Assembly: GCA_022820485.1 (NCBI GenBank)
Contig: JAJEFJ010000082.1
Coordinates: 124,001 to 188,000, forward strand
DNA from: Candidatus Latescibacterota bacterium
GTDB taxonomy: Bacteria; Latescibacterota; UBA2968; UBA8231
DNA length: 64,000 bases
Reading direction: 5' to 3'
Part shown: positions 49,213-57,623 of the stretch, in pieces
How positions within the stretch are numbered: position 1 is the first letter of the stretch
Layout: each line of letters begins with the position of its first letter
Notes under the pieces: model-generated
Told to the model about the DNA's origin: nothing
The model's database searches: none
The model's input: the letters and a program-made list of their open reading frames with translations, nothing else
Translations under genes and position numbers: made by a program

Positions 49213-51261
49213 ATGGACGCCATTCGACGAGAGGGGGCCATTCTTTGGGGCCTAGCTCTGTTGTGGCTGTTGCTCTTTGTGGGCTCCATGCTCTACCACA
49301 CAGGCGGGCGCTTGGCCCTGCCGCTGGATGATTCCTTCATCTATTTCCAATACGCGCGGCAAGCGGCCCAAGGGCACTTCCTCGAATACAATACCGGCGC
49401 TGAGCCAACGGCCGGCGCGACTAGTCTGCTGTACACCTTGCTGCTGGTGCCGGGCTTTTGGCTGGGGCTGGATGGGATGGGAATTGCGCTGTACGCGTTG
49501 GCATTGGGGGCCGTGTGGTTGGGGTTGAGTGCTCGGCTGCTCCTGCTGCTGGGTCACAGATTGGGCGGCCCGTTTAGCGGCTGGGCGGCCGCGTTGATGT
49601 TCCTGTTGTGCGGCCCGCTACTGTGGGGCTACTACAGCGGCATGGCAATCGGTTTGTTTGCCTACGCCATCTTGCTGACTCTGTATCTGTATCTAACACA
49701 AGACCGGCGAGCTCCACTGGCGGCGACCTTGTTGGCGTTGGCGCGGCCCGAGGGGATCGCCTTAGTCTTGCTGCTGATAGCGCTAGTCGCCTATCGCCGG
49801 GCGTTACATTGGCAGTGGGGGGTGCCCTTGGGGGCGTATGTGTTCCAGGCCCTACTGCTGGCTTGGTGGACGGGAGAGGCCGGGGCATCTGGGATTGAGG
49901 CCAAATGGCGCTTTGCCGAACCGCACGGCTCGTTGCCCGAGCAGATCCGCGCCGTCTTTTTCGACTTCGCCGAATTTGTCAAAGGAATTCTCGCGGGGTC
50001 GCTGGGGCATCAGACCAGCGTCAATTTATATGCGTACGACGGCAACTATCGCCGCATGGTGTTTGCTCCGTTTATCGCGCTCTTTGTTTTGGCCGAGTTA
50101 AGCTATCGGCTTTGGGGCGAGTTGTCCGAGAGGAAGCTCGGAGTGGCGACACTGGGTGGGGCGTGGTTTGTCGGCGGTGTTTTACTTACCTGCACCCTCG
50201 TCGAATACGACGCCCACTTCAATCGCTATCAGCAGCCTTTCTTGCCGCTCTACATTCTCTTTGCCGCCTTGGGTTTGGGGCGCTTGGACGCGGTTGGGGG
50301 GGAATGGGGTAGCAAGTTGGCGCGGGGGTTGGCTTGCTTTTTCGGTTTGTGGGGATTGATGTCGGTGGGGTTTTTCGCGGTTGCGTACGGGGAAAATTGC
50401 AGCGATATCCGCAACCAGCAGGTCGAGCTGGCGCACTTTATAGACGCCGAGCTGCCGCCCGACGCGCGCCTCGCCATCAACGACGCTGGTGCTCTGCGCT
50501 ACTTCGGCGGTCGCCAAACCATCGACTTAGTCGGATTGACCACGGCCGGGAACAGCGCGCCTTGGCGGCACGGGAGCGGGTCGCTGTTCGAGCGCTTGGA
50601 AGCCATGCCGCCGGACCAGCGACCGCAGTACTTCGCCATTTTTCCCAATTGGTTCAATTTTCCCGAGGGCCTCTTTTTGCAACCGCTGCACCGCATCCGC
50701 GTCTTTGAGCCGTCGATTATAGATGCGGAGAAGGTGTTGTATCAGGCGCATTGGGCCGCCGATCTCAGTGGCGAGGCTATCCGCAACCGGACGCTCTTAG
50801 CGGAGGGCTGGCGGGTGGTCGATAAAGTAGATGTGGCCGATTTGGCAAGCGAACGTCGGCACGGCTACCGATCCAAGGTGTGGGTGCCCGTTAGCGGCGA
50901 GGCGAATCTGTTGATGGCACTGAGCACTACCGACGATCCCCGGGCTGTGTACATCGACGGGGGCCGGACGGTAACAGGGGGTGAGCGAATGGAGGTGGCG
51001 CTGAATGCTGGCCAACCGGCGATGGTGATTATGCGGACGGTAACGGGGATTGCCCAGCACTTTGCGGTGGTGGCTAATGGGAAGAAGATTGCCAACGTGG
51101 AGTTGCCGGGGGGGCGGGGCCGTCAGTGGCTCGAATTGGTCGTCGGCCAGATAGCTGCTGTGGATGTGCATGGCCGCGTCGAGATTGAGACGCAACCGAT
51201 CCACTTTGGCGGCGATTTGCGGCCGATTGTTTCGTTTCACTATTGGGTTTTACAGCCGTGA
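49213..51261 (+). CDS. GT-C-type membrane glycosyltransferase
   Basis: 682-residue membrane protein. About ten hydrophobic segments fill residues 1-390; the loop after the first carries LDDSFIYFQYARQAAQG with the acidic pair expected of the catalytic Asp in polyprenyl-phosphate-sugar-dependent (GT39/PMT/ArnT-like) enzymes. ARPEGIALVL is typical of this group. A soluble periplasmic part (about 400-682) follows, including the motif RLAINDAGALRYFGGRQTIDLVGLT seen in bacterial homologues. It would transfer a sugar from a lipid carrier outside the inner membrane. ATG 49213 or GTG 49210 is the start. Its N-terminal RREGAILW recurs in the gene at 55683. Confidence 0.82.
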   Translation: MDAIRREGAILWGLALLWLLLFVGSMLYHTGGRLALPLDDSFIYFQYARQAAQGHFLEYNTGAEPTAGATSLLYTLLLVPGFWLGLDGMGIALYALALGAVWLGLSARLLLLLGHRLGGPFSGWAAALMFLLCGPLLWGYYSGMAIGLFAYAILLTLYLYLTQDRRAPLAATLLALARPEGIALVLLLIALVAYRRALHWQWGVPLGAYVFQALLLAWWTGEAGASGIEAKWRFAEPHGSLPEQIRAVFFDFAEFVKGILAGSLGHQTSVNLYAYDGNYRRMVFAPFIALFVLAELSYRLWGELSERKLGVATLGGAWFVGGVLLTCTLVEYDAHFNRYQQPFLPLYILFAALGLGRLDAVGGEWGSKLARGLACFFGLWGLMSVGFFAVAYGENCSDIRNQQVELAHFIDAELPPDARLAINDAGALRYFGGRQTIDLVGLTTAGNSAPWRHGSGSLFERLEAMPPDQRPQYFAIFPNWFNFPEGLFLQPLHRIRVFEPSIIDAEKVLYQAHWAADLSGEAIRNRTLLAEGWRVVDKVDVADLASERRHGYRSKVWVPVSGEANLLMALSTTDDPRAVYIDGGRTVTGGERMEVALNAGQPAMVIMRTVTGIAQHFAVVANGKKIANVELPGGRGRQWLELVVGQIAAVDVHGRVEIETQPIHFGGDLRPIVSFHYWVLQP

Positions 51262-51283
51262 ACTGCTTCAGCGACGGGCATCG

Positions 51284-51589
51284 TCACGCCGCATCCCCGG
51301 TAGTCTCGAAGCGGATGCTGAGTCGGGTGCCGGTGGCTTGAGCGATTTTCTCTAGGGTCTTGTAAGATGGATGGACGCGCCCGCTCTCAAGGCGAGCGAC
51401 GACGGATTGCGTCGTCTTCATACGCATGGCAAGCTGTGCTTGCGTGAGGCCAGCCTTGGTACGGGTCTCGATCAGCAAGCGAGCCAACTCGAACTCTGGT
51501 CCAAGCTCTTGGTACGCTGCTTGATACTCGGGCGTTTGGAGCCATTGCTTGTGCAACTCATTGATACTAAAGTGTTTATCAGACCTCAC
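51284..51589 (-). CDS. HigA-like antitoxin/XRE regulator
   Basis: 101-residue helix-turn-helix protein. The N-terminal part (LHKQWLQTPEYQAAYQELGPEFELA) and XRE domain (KAGLTQAQLAMRMKTTQSVVARLESG, LEKIAQATGTRLSIRFE) are typical of HigA-type antitoxins that pair with RelE/HigB toxins. It starts with GTG at 51589. Upstream on the same strand, a short frame (31 residues from ATG 51674) overlaps this start as toxin genes do, but it does not resemble a known toxin. So the gene appears to be an orphan antitoxin or a stand-alone regulator at the edge of the accessory island. Confidence 0.8.
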   Translation of the reverse strand: MRSDKHFSINELHKQWLQTPEYQAAYQELGPEFELARLLIETRTKAGLTQAQLAMRMKTTQSVVARLESGRVHPSYKTLEKIAQATGTRLSIRFETTGDAA

Positions 51590-51674
51590 GATATACGGCC
51601 AGTGGATCGAGGATTATTTCATTTTCTAAACGTCCTGTGAAGACATCCTCAAGCGATTTCAGCCCCGACACCAT
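51579..51674 (-). other. Short frame overlapping the antitoxin start
   Basis: From ATG 51674 this frame encodes 31 residues (with SLEDVFTGRLENEI) and stops at 51579, 11 bases into the antitoxin gene. The frame stays open upstream to about 51735 (RSNIEQKSEPLRRVIDS), so it may be the displaced end of the broken gene described next, or a small upstream gene. No toxin family is recognised. Confidence 0.3.
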
Positions 51675-51712
51675 ACTGTCAATCACCCTACGTAAGGGTT
51701 CTGATTTCTGCT

Positions 51713-52126
51713 CTATATTGCTTCGCCAAATTTATTGACATTCTCAAGTAGGTCACAGATTGCCTTAATATCATTAAAGATGGCAGACCCTTTTACTCTG
51801 ACAATTGACCTAGGAGTTAATGTGTTAAAACATTCTCTCGATACGTTTGAGTCGTATTGAATGACTTTTTGTTGCGATTCGAGCTTATCTTCAAACAGGG
51901 TGAAAGCATAGTCGTGCAGGAAACGCTTCTCCTGTTGTCCAGTCCTTTCGGAAGCCAAGTCCATTAAAAACTGGCCACTTCCCAAAGGTCCTTTCTGCTA
52001 CTCTTCTTCTATTGCTTTGGACTCTGAATAGCGAACAACATGGTCGGTAAACCCCTCGAAAACTTGAGAGTAAAGAGAGTAAATTTTGTATTCGTCGAGA
52101 TAAATGAACTGACGCAGATTCTTCAT
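51713..52126 (-). pseudogene. Broken DUF6414-like gene
   Basis: From ATG 52126 the frame reads NLRQFIYLDEYKIYSLYSQV, then after codon 42 meets an in-frame TAG (52000-51998), and continues directly as QKGPLGSGQFLMDLASER, EKRFLHDYAFTLFEDKL and VRVKGSAIFNDIKAICDLL to a stop at 51713. The FIYLDEYK start, QKGPxGSG and FLHDYxxTLFE blocks are those I recall for DUF6414 proteins. The joined sequence is 137 codons, shorter than the roughly 250-300 residues I expect, so the 3' part is lost or shifted into another frame. A sequencing or assembly error at the TAG is possible. AAGGAA precedes the ATG. Base composition is AT-richer than the host average. Confidence 0.6.
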
Positions 52127-52251
52127 TTGTTCCTTTTTCTTTTTAAGTAGTCATTGTAGTAACGACGTCGAGTCCCAATGATCGTGCGAATCGCCACATA
52201 TAATGTGACTAGAGCCAAAAGTATTGCAGTTGCGAGAAGAAGGTCATTCAT
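52123..52251 (-). CDS. Small single-helix membrane protein
   Basis: 42 residues from ATG 52251: a hydrophobic helix (LLLATAILLALVTLYVAI) and a basic tail (TRRRYYNDYLKRKRNK). It is linked on both sides by four-base-type overlaps: its start lies within the last codons of the upstream four-helix protein (ATGAATGA) and its stop TGA overlaps the ATG of the DUF6414-like gene. Such tight packing supports a real gene made together with its neighbours. No family is recognised. Confidence 0.55.
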   Translation of the reverse strand: MNDLLLATAILLALVTLYVAIRTIIGTRRRYYNDYLKRKRNK

Positions 52252-52657
52252 CACGTCGCTCCTCAGATGTTAAGGAAGCCGCGATTCGGTTCCAGATTGA
52301 ATAGCTATATGCTACAGAAGCCAAAGAGAGAGCAATATTGGCCCACAGAACGTAGTTACGCTCAAAGACATCCTGCTGAAGCTCTTGAAAGCATGTGATT
52401 GCGAACAGTGTTGCAAACACTACGATCAGGAGCAAGGAAAAGCCTATGCTTTTGGTTTTCCAAGCCTCTTCGATATTAGTCGCTGTTTCAAGAGCACTGA
52501 TATTTGTGATTATCAAAATCAGGCCAAATGTAGCTACATCACTTTCCGACCACCAGCGGAACTGCGTTTTAGAGGTCACGAGTAAAGCCATTAGCAAACG
52601 CATAAGTATCGGTGTCATGGCAAGAAGAACCGTGTACACGAACCACTTGACGAGCAT
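52244..52657 (-). CDS. Four-helix membrane protein of the accessory island
   Basis: 137 residues with four hydrophobic segments (about 6-28, 40-58, 72-90 and 102-122) and an acidic-basic tail (SLTSEERRDE). Not recognised. The region is clearly AT-richer than the flanking genes and uses codons such as ATA and AGA more often, which suggests transfer. It begins a coupled set with the 42-residue protein and the broken DUF6414-like gene, downstream of the restriction-modification enzyme on the same strand. A role in defence is possible by association only. Confidence 0.6.
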   Translation of the reverse strand: MLVKWFVYTVLLAMTPILMRLLMALLVTSKTQFRWWSESDVATFGLILIITNISALETATNIEEAWKTKSIGFSLLLIVVFATLFAITCFQELQQDVFERNYVLWANIALSLASVAYSYSIWNRIAASLTSEERRDE

Positions 52658-52780
52658 TTTCCTCAGAGACTCCTATTCAAGCTATGGTTGATCTCAGCCT
52701 GACTATTTAGCCTGCAAAGAGGATTATAACAGATCGCTTAGACATGGGCAATTCTGCCAGCATCTTTTGGCCCCTTCTCC

Positions 52781-55564
52781 CTACGCCCCCCTCCGTCGCC
52801 GCTTCGGCTTGGCTTTGGCCGTCAGCGGCACCAGCATTTTTTCGTATAGTCCAAACAGATGCTCGACGCGCTCGCGGTCGGATGTGAAAGCGCTGCGGCG
52901 GTAGAGTCTATCGACGGCGCGGTCGAGGGCTTGGTGTGCCTTGCGGAGATCGGCGGGCATGAGGTCGGGGTCGTAGAGGTCGGCCAGCGTTGCGTCGGGA
53001 TGGTTGGCGCGGGCGGCGAGGACGGCGTCGGCGTGGGGCGCGAGGCGTTGTAGGCGTTCTGTGGGGACAAGGGGTAGAGGGAAGGTGTTGTACACTACGC
53101 CTACGGAATACATATAACGGCTCTCTAGTCGCCCTGTGACCGTCCTCATCCAAGCCATGTGCATGGCAGAAGTGAGTAGAGCGAAATCACAGAGGGTCGC
53201 CTCTGGAAGAATACGCAGCTTCTGGTTTGCAATGACATCGGTGCCGAGCCAGCCGATAGGGATATAAGTACGACGTTCTGAACTGGTGTTGGGAATGACC
53301 AAATAATCTGCGTTCAGCCGCTCATCAACACCGACCAGAGTAGGATAGTCAGCCATTTTCTGCGTACTCACACGTTTACTCGCTGCTCGGTACGCGCGAA
53401 TTTCCGCGATCCTCTTGGCGACCATCGGCAGTTGTCTCAGTTCTGTTGGGGTAGCTTCTCGCAGATAAAGGATCCAGCGGTAAAAGCCGTTAATGAACTC
53501 GTCCCCGCCTATATAGCGACGGAAAAATTTGGATGCCGTTGGTTCAGACGCGAGGAATGCTTCTTTTTCCTCCTCACTGAAAGTCAGAATCCCATTGTCG
53601 ATCATTTGAACGCCGGTCTTTAGCCGCCGAAATCCGTTGATCGGTCGATGTTCCGACTTTACTACAATGTGCGGATTGGCAAGTCCTCCGGCATCAAAGA
53701 GGTAGGGCGAGAGGACAGCGTGGAGGCTCTCTTGTGGCACACCTTTAGGATCGTCGTAGGAAAACAGCCGCCTCTCCTTCGGTGCATCGCCCCGTTTAGC
53801 CAGTCCGATAATGACGACATGGACGTGTGCCATGCCGCGAGCGTCCGACCCCCAAGCAAAAGTGCGGTGGGCAAAAGTGATATCCAGCTTGCAGCGGTCG
53901 AACAAGATCGGCCAGAGTTGCGCGACCTGCTCTCCTTGTGTGATGGAATTGGTCGCCACAAAGCCGATCCGCGCTGCGCTCTGATGCACGTACTCGCCAG
54001 CCTTGATAAACCAAGCGGTGACGTAGTCGAGCGTGCCGCCGCTTTTGCCCAGCGCAGCGATGCGGCGCACCTGTTCGCGTTGATGGGGCGATTGGAGCTT
54101 CGCGCCCGCAAATGGCGGATTGCCGAGCACGTAGGAACATTCCTCCGGCGGTAGCAGTTCGCTCCAGTCCGTTTCCAGCGCATCGCCGTGCTGGATGTGT
54201 GGCGACTTCTCCAGCGGAATGCGCGTGTACGTCTGGCCGAACTCCAAGCTCAGCCGGTTGTTCATAATATGGTCCATCATCCACAGCGCCACTTCGGCGA
54301 TGTGTGCCGGAAACTCCCCCAACTCAATGCCGTAAAACTGATCCACATCGACCACCGAAAGCAGTTCGGCTAAAACGTCGAGTTGGCCGTGCGGGCGAAT
54401 CTCTTTGAGTACCTCGATTTCCAACGCCCGCAACTCGCGGTAGGCGATGATGAGAAAATTGCCGCAGCCACAAGCCGGATCAAAAAATCGCAACTGGCCA
54501 AGCCGCTGCTGGAAGGCAATGAGTTCGGGAATGCGTCGGTTGTCGCGGCGCGACTGGAGGCGGCGAAACTCCGCGCGCAATTCGTCGAGAAACAGCGGCT
54601 CAATGACCTTGAGAATGTTCTGTTCGGTGGTGTAGTGTGCGCCCTGAGCGCGGCGCTCGTCTTTGTCCATCACCGACTGAAAAAGCGAGCCAAAAATCGC
54701 CGGGGAGATGTCGGACCAATTGAAATGGCAAGCGTCGATAAGCCGCTGGCGCATGGCGGAATCAAACGACGGAATGAGCAGCGGGTCGCGGAACAAGTCG
54801 CCGTTGACATAGGGAAAGCGGGCGAGGTCTTCGTCGAGAGTTTTGGAACGGCGGTCTTCGGGCGTGTTGAGCACTTGGAACAATTGCGCCAGCCAACCGC
54901 CGAGGTCCGAGCCGTCTTCCCGCGTCCGATTTTCCAACAGGTCGAGGAAAATGTCGCGTGGCTCGAAAATGCCAGTGTCATCGGCGAAGAAGCAGAATAC
55001 GATGCGGACGAGGAATTGCTCTAGATCGTGGCCCGTGTAGCCGGAGGCAGCCAGCGCGTCGTGCAGGTCGCCAACGCGCTCGGACGCTTTGATGTTGACT
55101 GGGTCTTGGTCGCGGAAGGTCCGCTTCTGTACGCCCAAGATGAAGCCGAACTTTTCGACGTGATTGGGCAGATCGGCGAGGGCAAAGGCGATGCTTTCGT
55201 CTTCGTCGAGGTCGTATAGCTCAAACGTCGCAAAGTCGCTCAAGAGGATGTAGCGCGGCAGGTCGGCGTCCTTGAGGCCGGGGAAGTAGGACAGGGCTTG
55301 AGTCTTGGCCTTGGTGAGATCGCGGCCAGCACTTTTCTGTTCGACGAGCAGCACACCTTTCCAAAACAGGTCGATAAAGCCGCGCCGGTCGCCGAGCAGT
55401 TTAACGGGTTCCTCAAACGCGGCAACTCGGCGCACAGGAACGCCGAAGATGTCGAAAAAGTCGCGATAGAAAAGCTGGGTCTGCCCCTTCTCGTAGCCCG
55501 CATCTTGCCATTCTTGGGCAAATCGCGCGGCGCGGGTGCTAATCTCGTTCCAGGACAATCTCAT
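52781..55564 (-). CDS. MmeI-like type IIG restriction-modification enzyme
   Basis: 927-residue single-chain restriction endonuclease and N6-adenine methyltransferase. The N-terminal nuclease has Asp65 and Glu75-x-Lys77 in FIDLFWKG and LLVEQKSAGRDL, as in MmeI. A helical spacer follows, then the methyltransferase with motif I FFDPACGCGNF at 360-370 and motif IV NPPF at 482-485, then the target recognition region (about 620-830) and a C-terminal helical part with a basic end. All key residues are present, so both activities are probable. Enzymes of this kind cut about 20 bases from an asymmetric site; the target sequence cannot be predicted by eye. ATG at 55564. It is the main gene of the island between two related glycosyltransferases. 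Confidence 0.9.
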   Translation of the reverse strand: MRLSWNEISTRAARFAQEWQDAGYEKGQTQLFYRDFFDIFGVPVRRVAAFEEPVKLLGDRRGFIDLFWKGVLLVEQKSAGRDLTKAKTQALSYFPGLKDADLPRYILLSDFATFELYDLDEDESIAFALADLPNHVEKFGFILGVQKRTFRDQDPVNIKASERVGDLHDALAASGYTGHDLEQFLVRIVFCFFADDTGIFEPRDIFLDLLENRTREDGSDLGGWLAQLFQVLNTPEDRRSKTLDEDLARFPYVNGDLFRDPLLIPSFDSAMRQRLIDACHFNWSDISPAIFGSLFQSVMDKDERRAQGAHYTTEQNILKVIEPLFLDELRAEFRRLQSRRDNRRIPELIAFQQRLGQLRFFDPACGCGNFLIIAYRELRALEIEVLKEIRPHGQLDVLAELLSVVDVDQFYGIELGEFPAHIAEVALWMMDHIMNNRLSLEFGQTYTRIPLEKSPHIQHGDALETDWSELLPPEECSYVLGNPPFAGAKLQSPHQREQVRRIAALGKSGGTLDYVTAWFIKAGEYVHQSAARIGFVATNSITQGEQVAQLWPILFDRCKLDITFAHRTFAWGSDARGMAHVHVVIIGLAKRGDAPKERRLFSYDDPKGVPQESLHAVLSPYLFDAGGLANPHIVVKSEHRPINGFRRLKTGVQMIDNGILTFSEEEKEAFLASEPTASKFFRRYIGGDEFINGFYRWILYLREATPTELRQLPMVAKRIAEIRAYRAASKRVSTQKMADYPTLVGVDERLNADYLVIPNTSSERRTYIPIGWLGTDVIANQKLRILPEATLCDFALLTSAMHMAWMRTVTGRLESRYMYSVGVVYNTFPLPLVPTERLQRLAPHADAVLAARANHPDATLADLYDPDLMPADLRKAHQALDRAVDRLYRRSAFTSDRERVEHLFGLYEKMLVPLTAKAKPKRRRRGA

Positions 55565-55682
55565 GTAGTCGGAGCCTTTTGTTTTGCGGTGCGAAGTAAG
55601 GCCATAGCTTGAGACAGCGCAGCAGCCAAGTCAAGGGAGCGAGAGCCATGCCAGCACTGGAGATTCCGGCTATATTGGTAGT

Positions 55683-57623
55683 ATGCAGACCCTAGGTATC
55701 GGCGCGGCACAGCTAAGGCGGGAAGGAGTCATCCTCTGGGCGGTTCTAATCGCCGCCCTCGGAGTGCGCCTAGCCTATCTCTACCAAGCGGTTGACACGC
55801 CGCTCTTCGACGTCCTCTTGATCGACTCCGAATTCTACGACCGCCGCGCCCGGGCCATTGTCGCGGGCGATTGGCTGGGCAACCAGCCTTTCTTTATGAA
55901 TCCGTTTTACTCCTACTTTTTGGCCGCCATTTACGCGCTTTTGGCCGCTGAATATTGGTGGGTTGGCTTGGTACAGGCGGCACTGGGGACGGGAAGCTGC
56001 TATTTGATCTATGCGCTGGGTCGGAAGCTGTGGAACGCGCAGATTGGGCTGTTGGCCGCGGGCATGGCGGCAATCTACCAGCCGTATGTGTTCTACGACG
56101 GGGCGCTGCTGACCGCCGCGCCGATTACTTTTTTGAATCTCGCGGCTCTGTATTGCTTGATGCACGCGCAAGGTGCGGCGCGTTGGCTGTTGGCCGCGGG
56201 CCTGCTGTTGGGGCTTTCGGCTACGGCGCGGCCCATGGTCTTGCTATTTGTCGCAGCAGTCGCGGGCTGGTTTGTCGCGCAGGGGGGACGGCGCGGTTGG
56301 CGGCAGTGGGGATTGGTGGCCGCGGGCTGTGGTCTCATAGTCGGCACAGTGGCTTGCCGCAATTATCTCGTCGGTGGGGAGTGGCTGCTGACCACGTCCT
56401 CGGCTGGGATGAACTTCTACGTGGGCAACCACCCCGAGGCCAACGGCATCTACGCGCAGGTCGATTTCCTGCCCAGCGCCGAGCCGGACTTGGAGCGCGA
56501 GGCATTTATCCGCGAGGCCGAGGCACGCACGGGCCGGGAACTGACTCCGGCCCAAGCATCCAGATACTGGCTTGTGGCTGGCTTGCGCTTTGCCGTGGAA
56601 AATCCCCTCGCGTATCTGGCGCTACAAGGCCGAAAACTCTACATGTTCTGGAACGGAGTCGAGGCACAAAACAACCTGAGTTTGTACTTGGCGCGGGACT
56701 TTGTGCCCCTGTTGCGCTGGTGCGTTGTGGGGTGGGGGATAGTGGCTCCGCTGGCGATCGTGGGTTGGGCCACTAGTCGTCGTTCTTCCCTGCTCGATCT
56801 GTATCTGGCGAGCTACTTGGCCGCGTGTTTGCTGTTTTTCACGTCCTCGGAATACCGCCTACCCGTCGTGCCGGTGATTCTGCTCTACGCCGCTTGTTGG
56901 ATTGCGAATGTTGCGACTTGGGTAGGGGGTGGTTCGCGTCGTCGGTTGCTGGGGTCGTGCCTGTTGGTGGCCTTCGTCGTGTTGCCGATTAATTATCGGG
57001 ACGCCGGGGCTGAGCGGCTGACCCGCAAACGGGTAGATTACTATAATTTCGGTGCCTTGTACCAACGCCAAGGGGATTGGGCGGCGGCCGAGAGCATGTT
57101 CCGCGAGGCGCTGCGCATTGACCCGTCGTTTGCTCCCGCCGCTTCTGGCTTAGCGGCTGTTTTGGCGCAGCAAGAAGGCGGCGATCCAGACATTAGACGC
57201 GGGCTAGAGTTCTTCAGCGCGGGGGAATACGAGGCGGCGATTGCAGTCTTTAGTCGCGCCCGGCCCGCGCCCGGTCTGCACAACAATCTCGGTCTGTGTT
57301 ATTATCGCCTCGGTCAATGGGCCGAGGCTGCCGCGCATTTCCACAAGGCCCTCGCGCTCGATACCGGCTACGCCCGAGCGCATTTCAATCTCGGCTTGGT
57401 ATATGCCAAGCAGGGGGATGACCAAGCCGCGGCAAATGCCTTTGGCCAAGCCCTCGAACTCGATCCCGACCACGTCCAAGCGCACTATCGGCGTGGGGAA
57501 GTGCTATTGCGCTTGGGGCGTCCTCATGAAGCGGAAGCCCACTGGGCGTTTTTGCGCGCGCGCGATCCCGACGATGCGCGCTTAAAGGCGAAAATCGATT
57601 CCATGATGCAGGCCAATCCGTGA
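55683..57623 (+). CDS. GT-C-type glycosyltransferase with C-terminal TPR
   Basis: 646-residue protein. Residues about 15-430 hold ten or so membrane helices of the GT39/ArnT-like fold; LLIDSEFYDRRARAIVAGDWLG in the first loop carries the likely catalytic acid. ATARPMVLLFVAA matches the family. Residues about 445-640 are soluble tetratricopeptide repeats (YYNFGALYQRQGDWAAAESMF, HNNLGLCYYRLGQWAEAAAHF, AHFNLGLVYAKQGDDQAAANAF). Its opening RREGVILW resembles the gene at 49213, so the two are probably paralogues now split by the accessory island. TPR fused to such enzymes suggests control or docking by a protein partner. Its stop overlaps the GTG of the UvrA-like gene. Confidence 0.83.
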   Translation: MQTLGIGAAQLRREGVILWAVLIAALGVRLAYLYQAVDTPLFDVLLIDSEFYDRRARAIVAGDWLGNQPFFMNPFYSYFLAAIYALLAAEYWWVGLVQAALGTGSCYLIYALGRKLWNAQIGLLAAGMAAIYQPYVFYDGALLTAAPITFLNLAALYCLMHAQGAARWLLAAGLLLGLSATARPMVLLFVAAVAGWFVAQGGRRGWRQWGLVAAGCGLIVGTVACRNYLVGGEWLLTTSSAGMNFYVGNHPEANGIYAQVDFLPSAEPDLEREAFIREAEARTGRELTPAQASRYWLVAGLRFAVENPLAYLALQGRKLYMFWNGVEAQNNLSLYLARDFVPLLRWCVVGWGIVAPLAIVGWATSRRSSLLDLYLASYLAACLLFFTSSEYRLPVVPVILLYAACWIANVATWVGGGSRRRLLGSCLLVAFVVLPINYRDAGAERLTRKRVDYYNFGALYQRQGDWAAAESMFREALRIDPSFAPAASGLAAVLAQQEGGDPDIRRGLEFFSAGEYEAAIAVFSRARPAPGLHNNLGLCYYRLGQWAEAAAHFHKALALDTGYARAHFNLGLVYAKQGDDQAAANAFGQALELDPDHVQAHYRRGEVLLRLGRPHEAEAHWAFLRARDPDDARLKAKIDSMMQANP

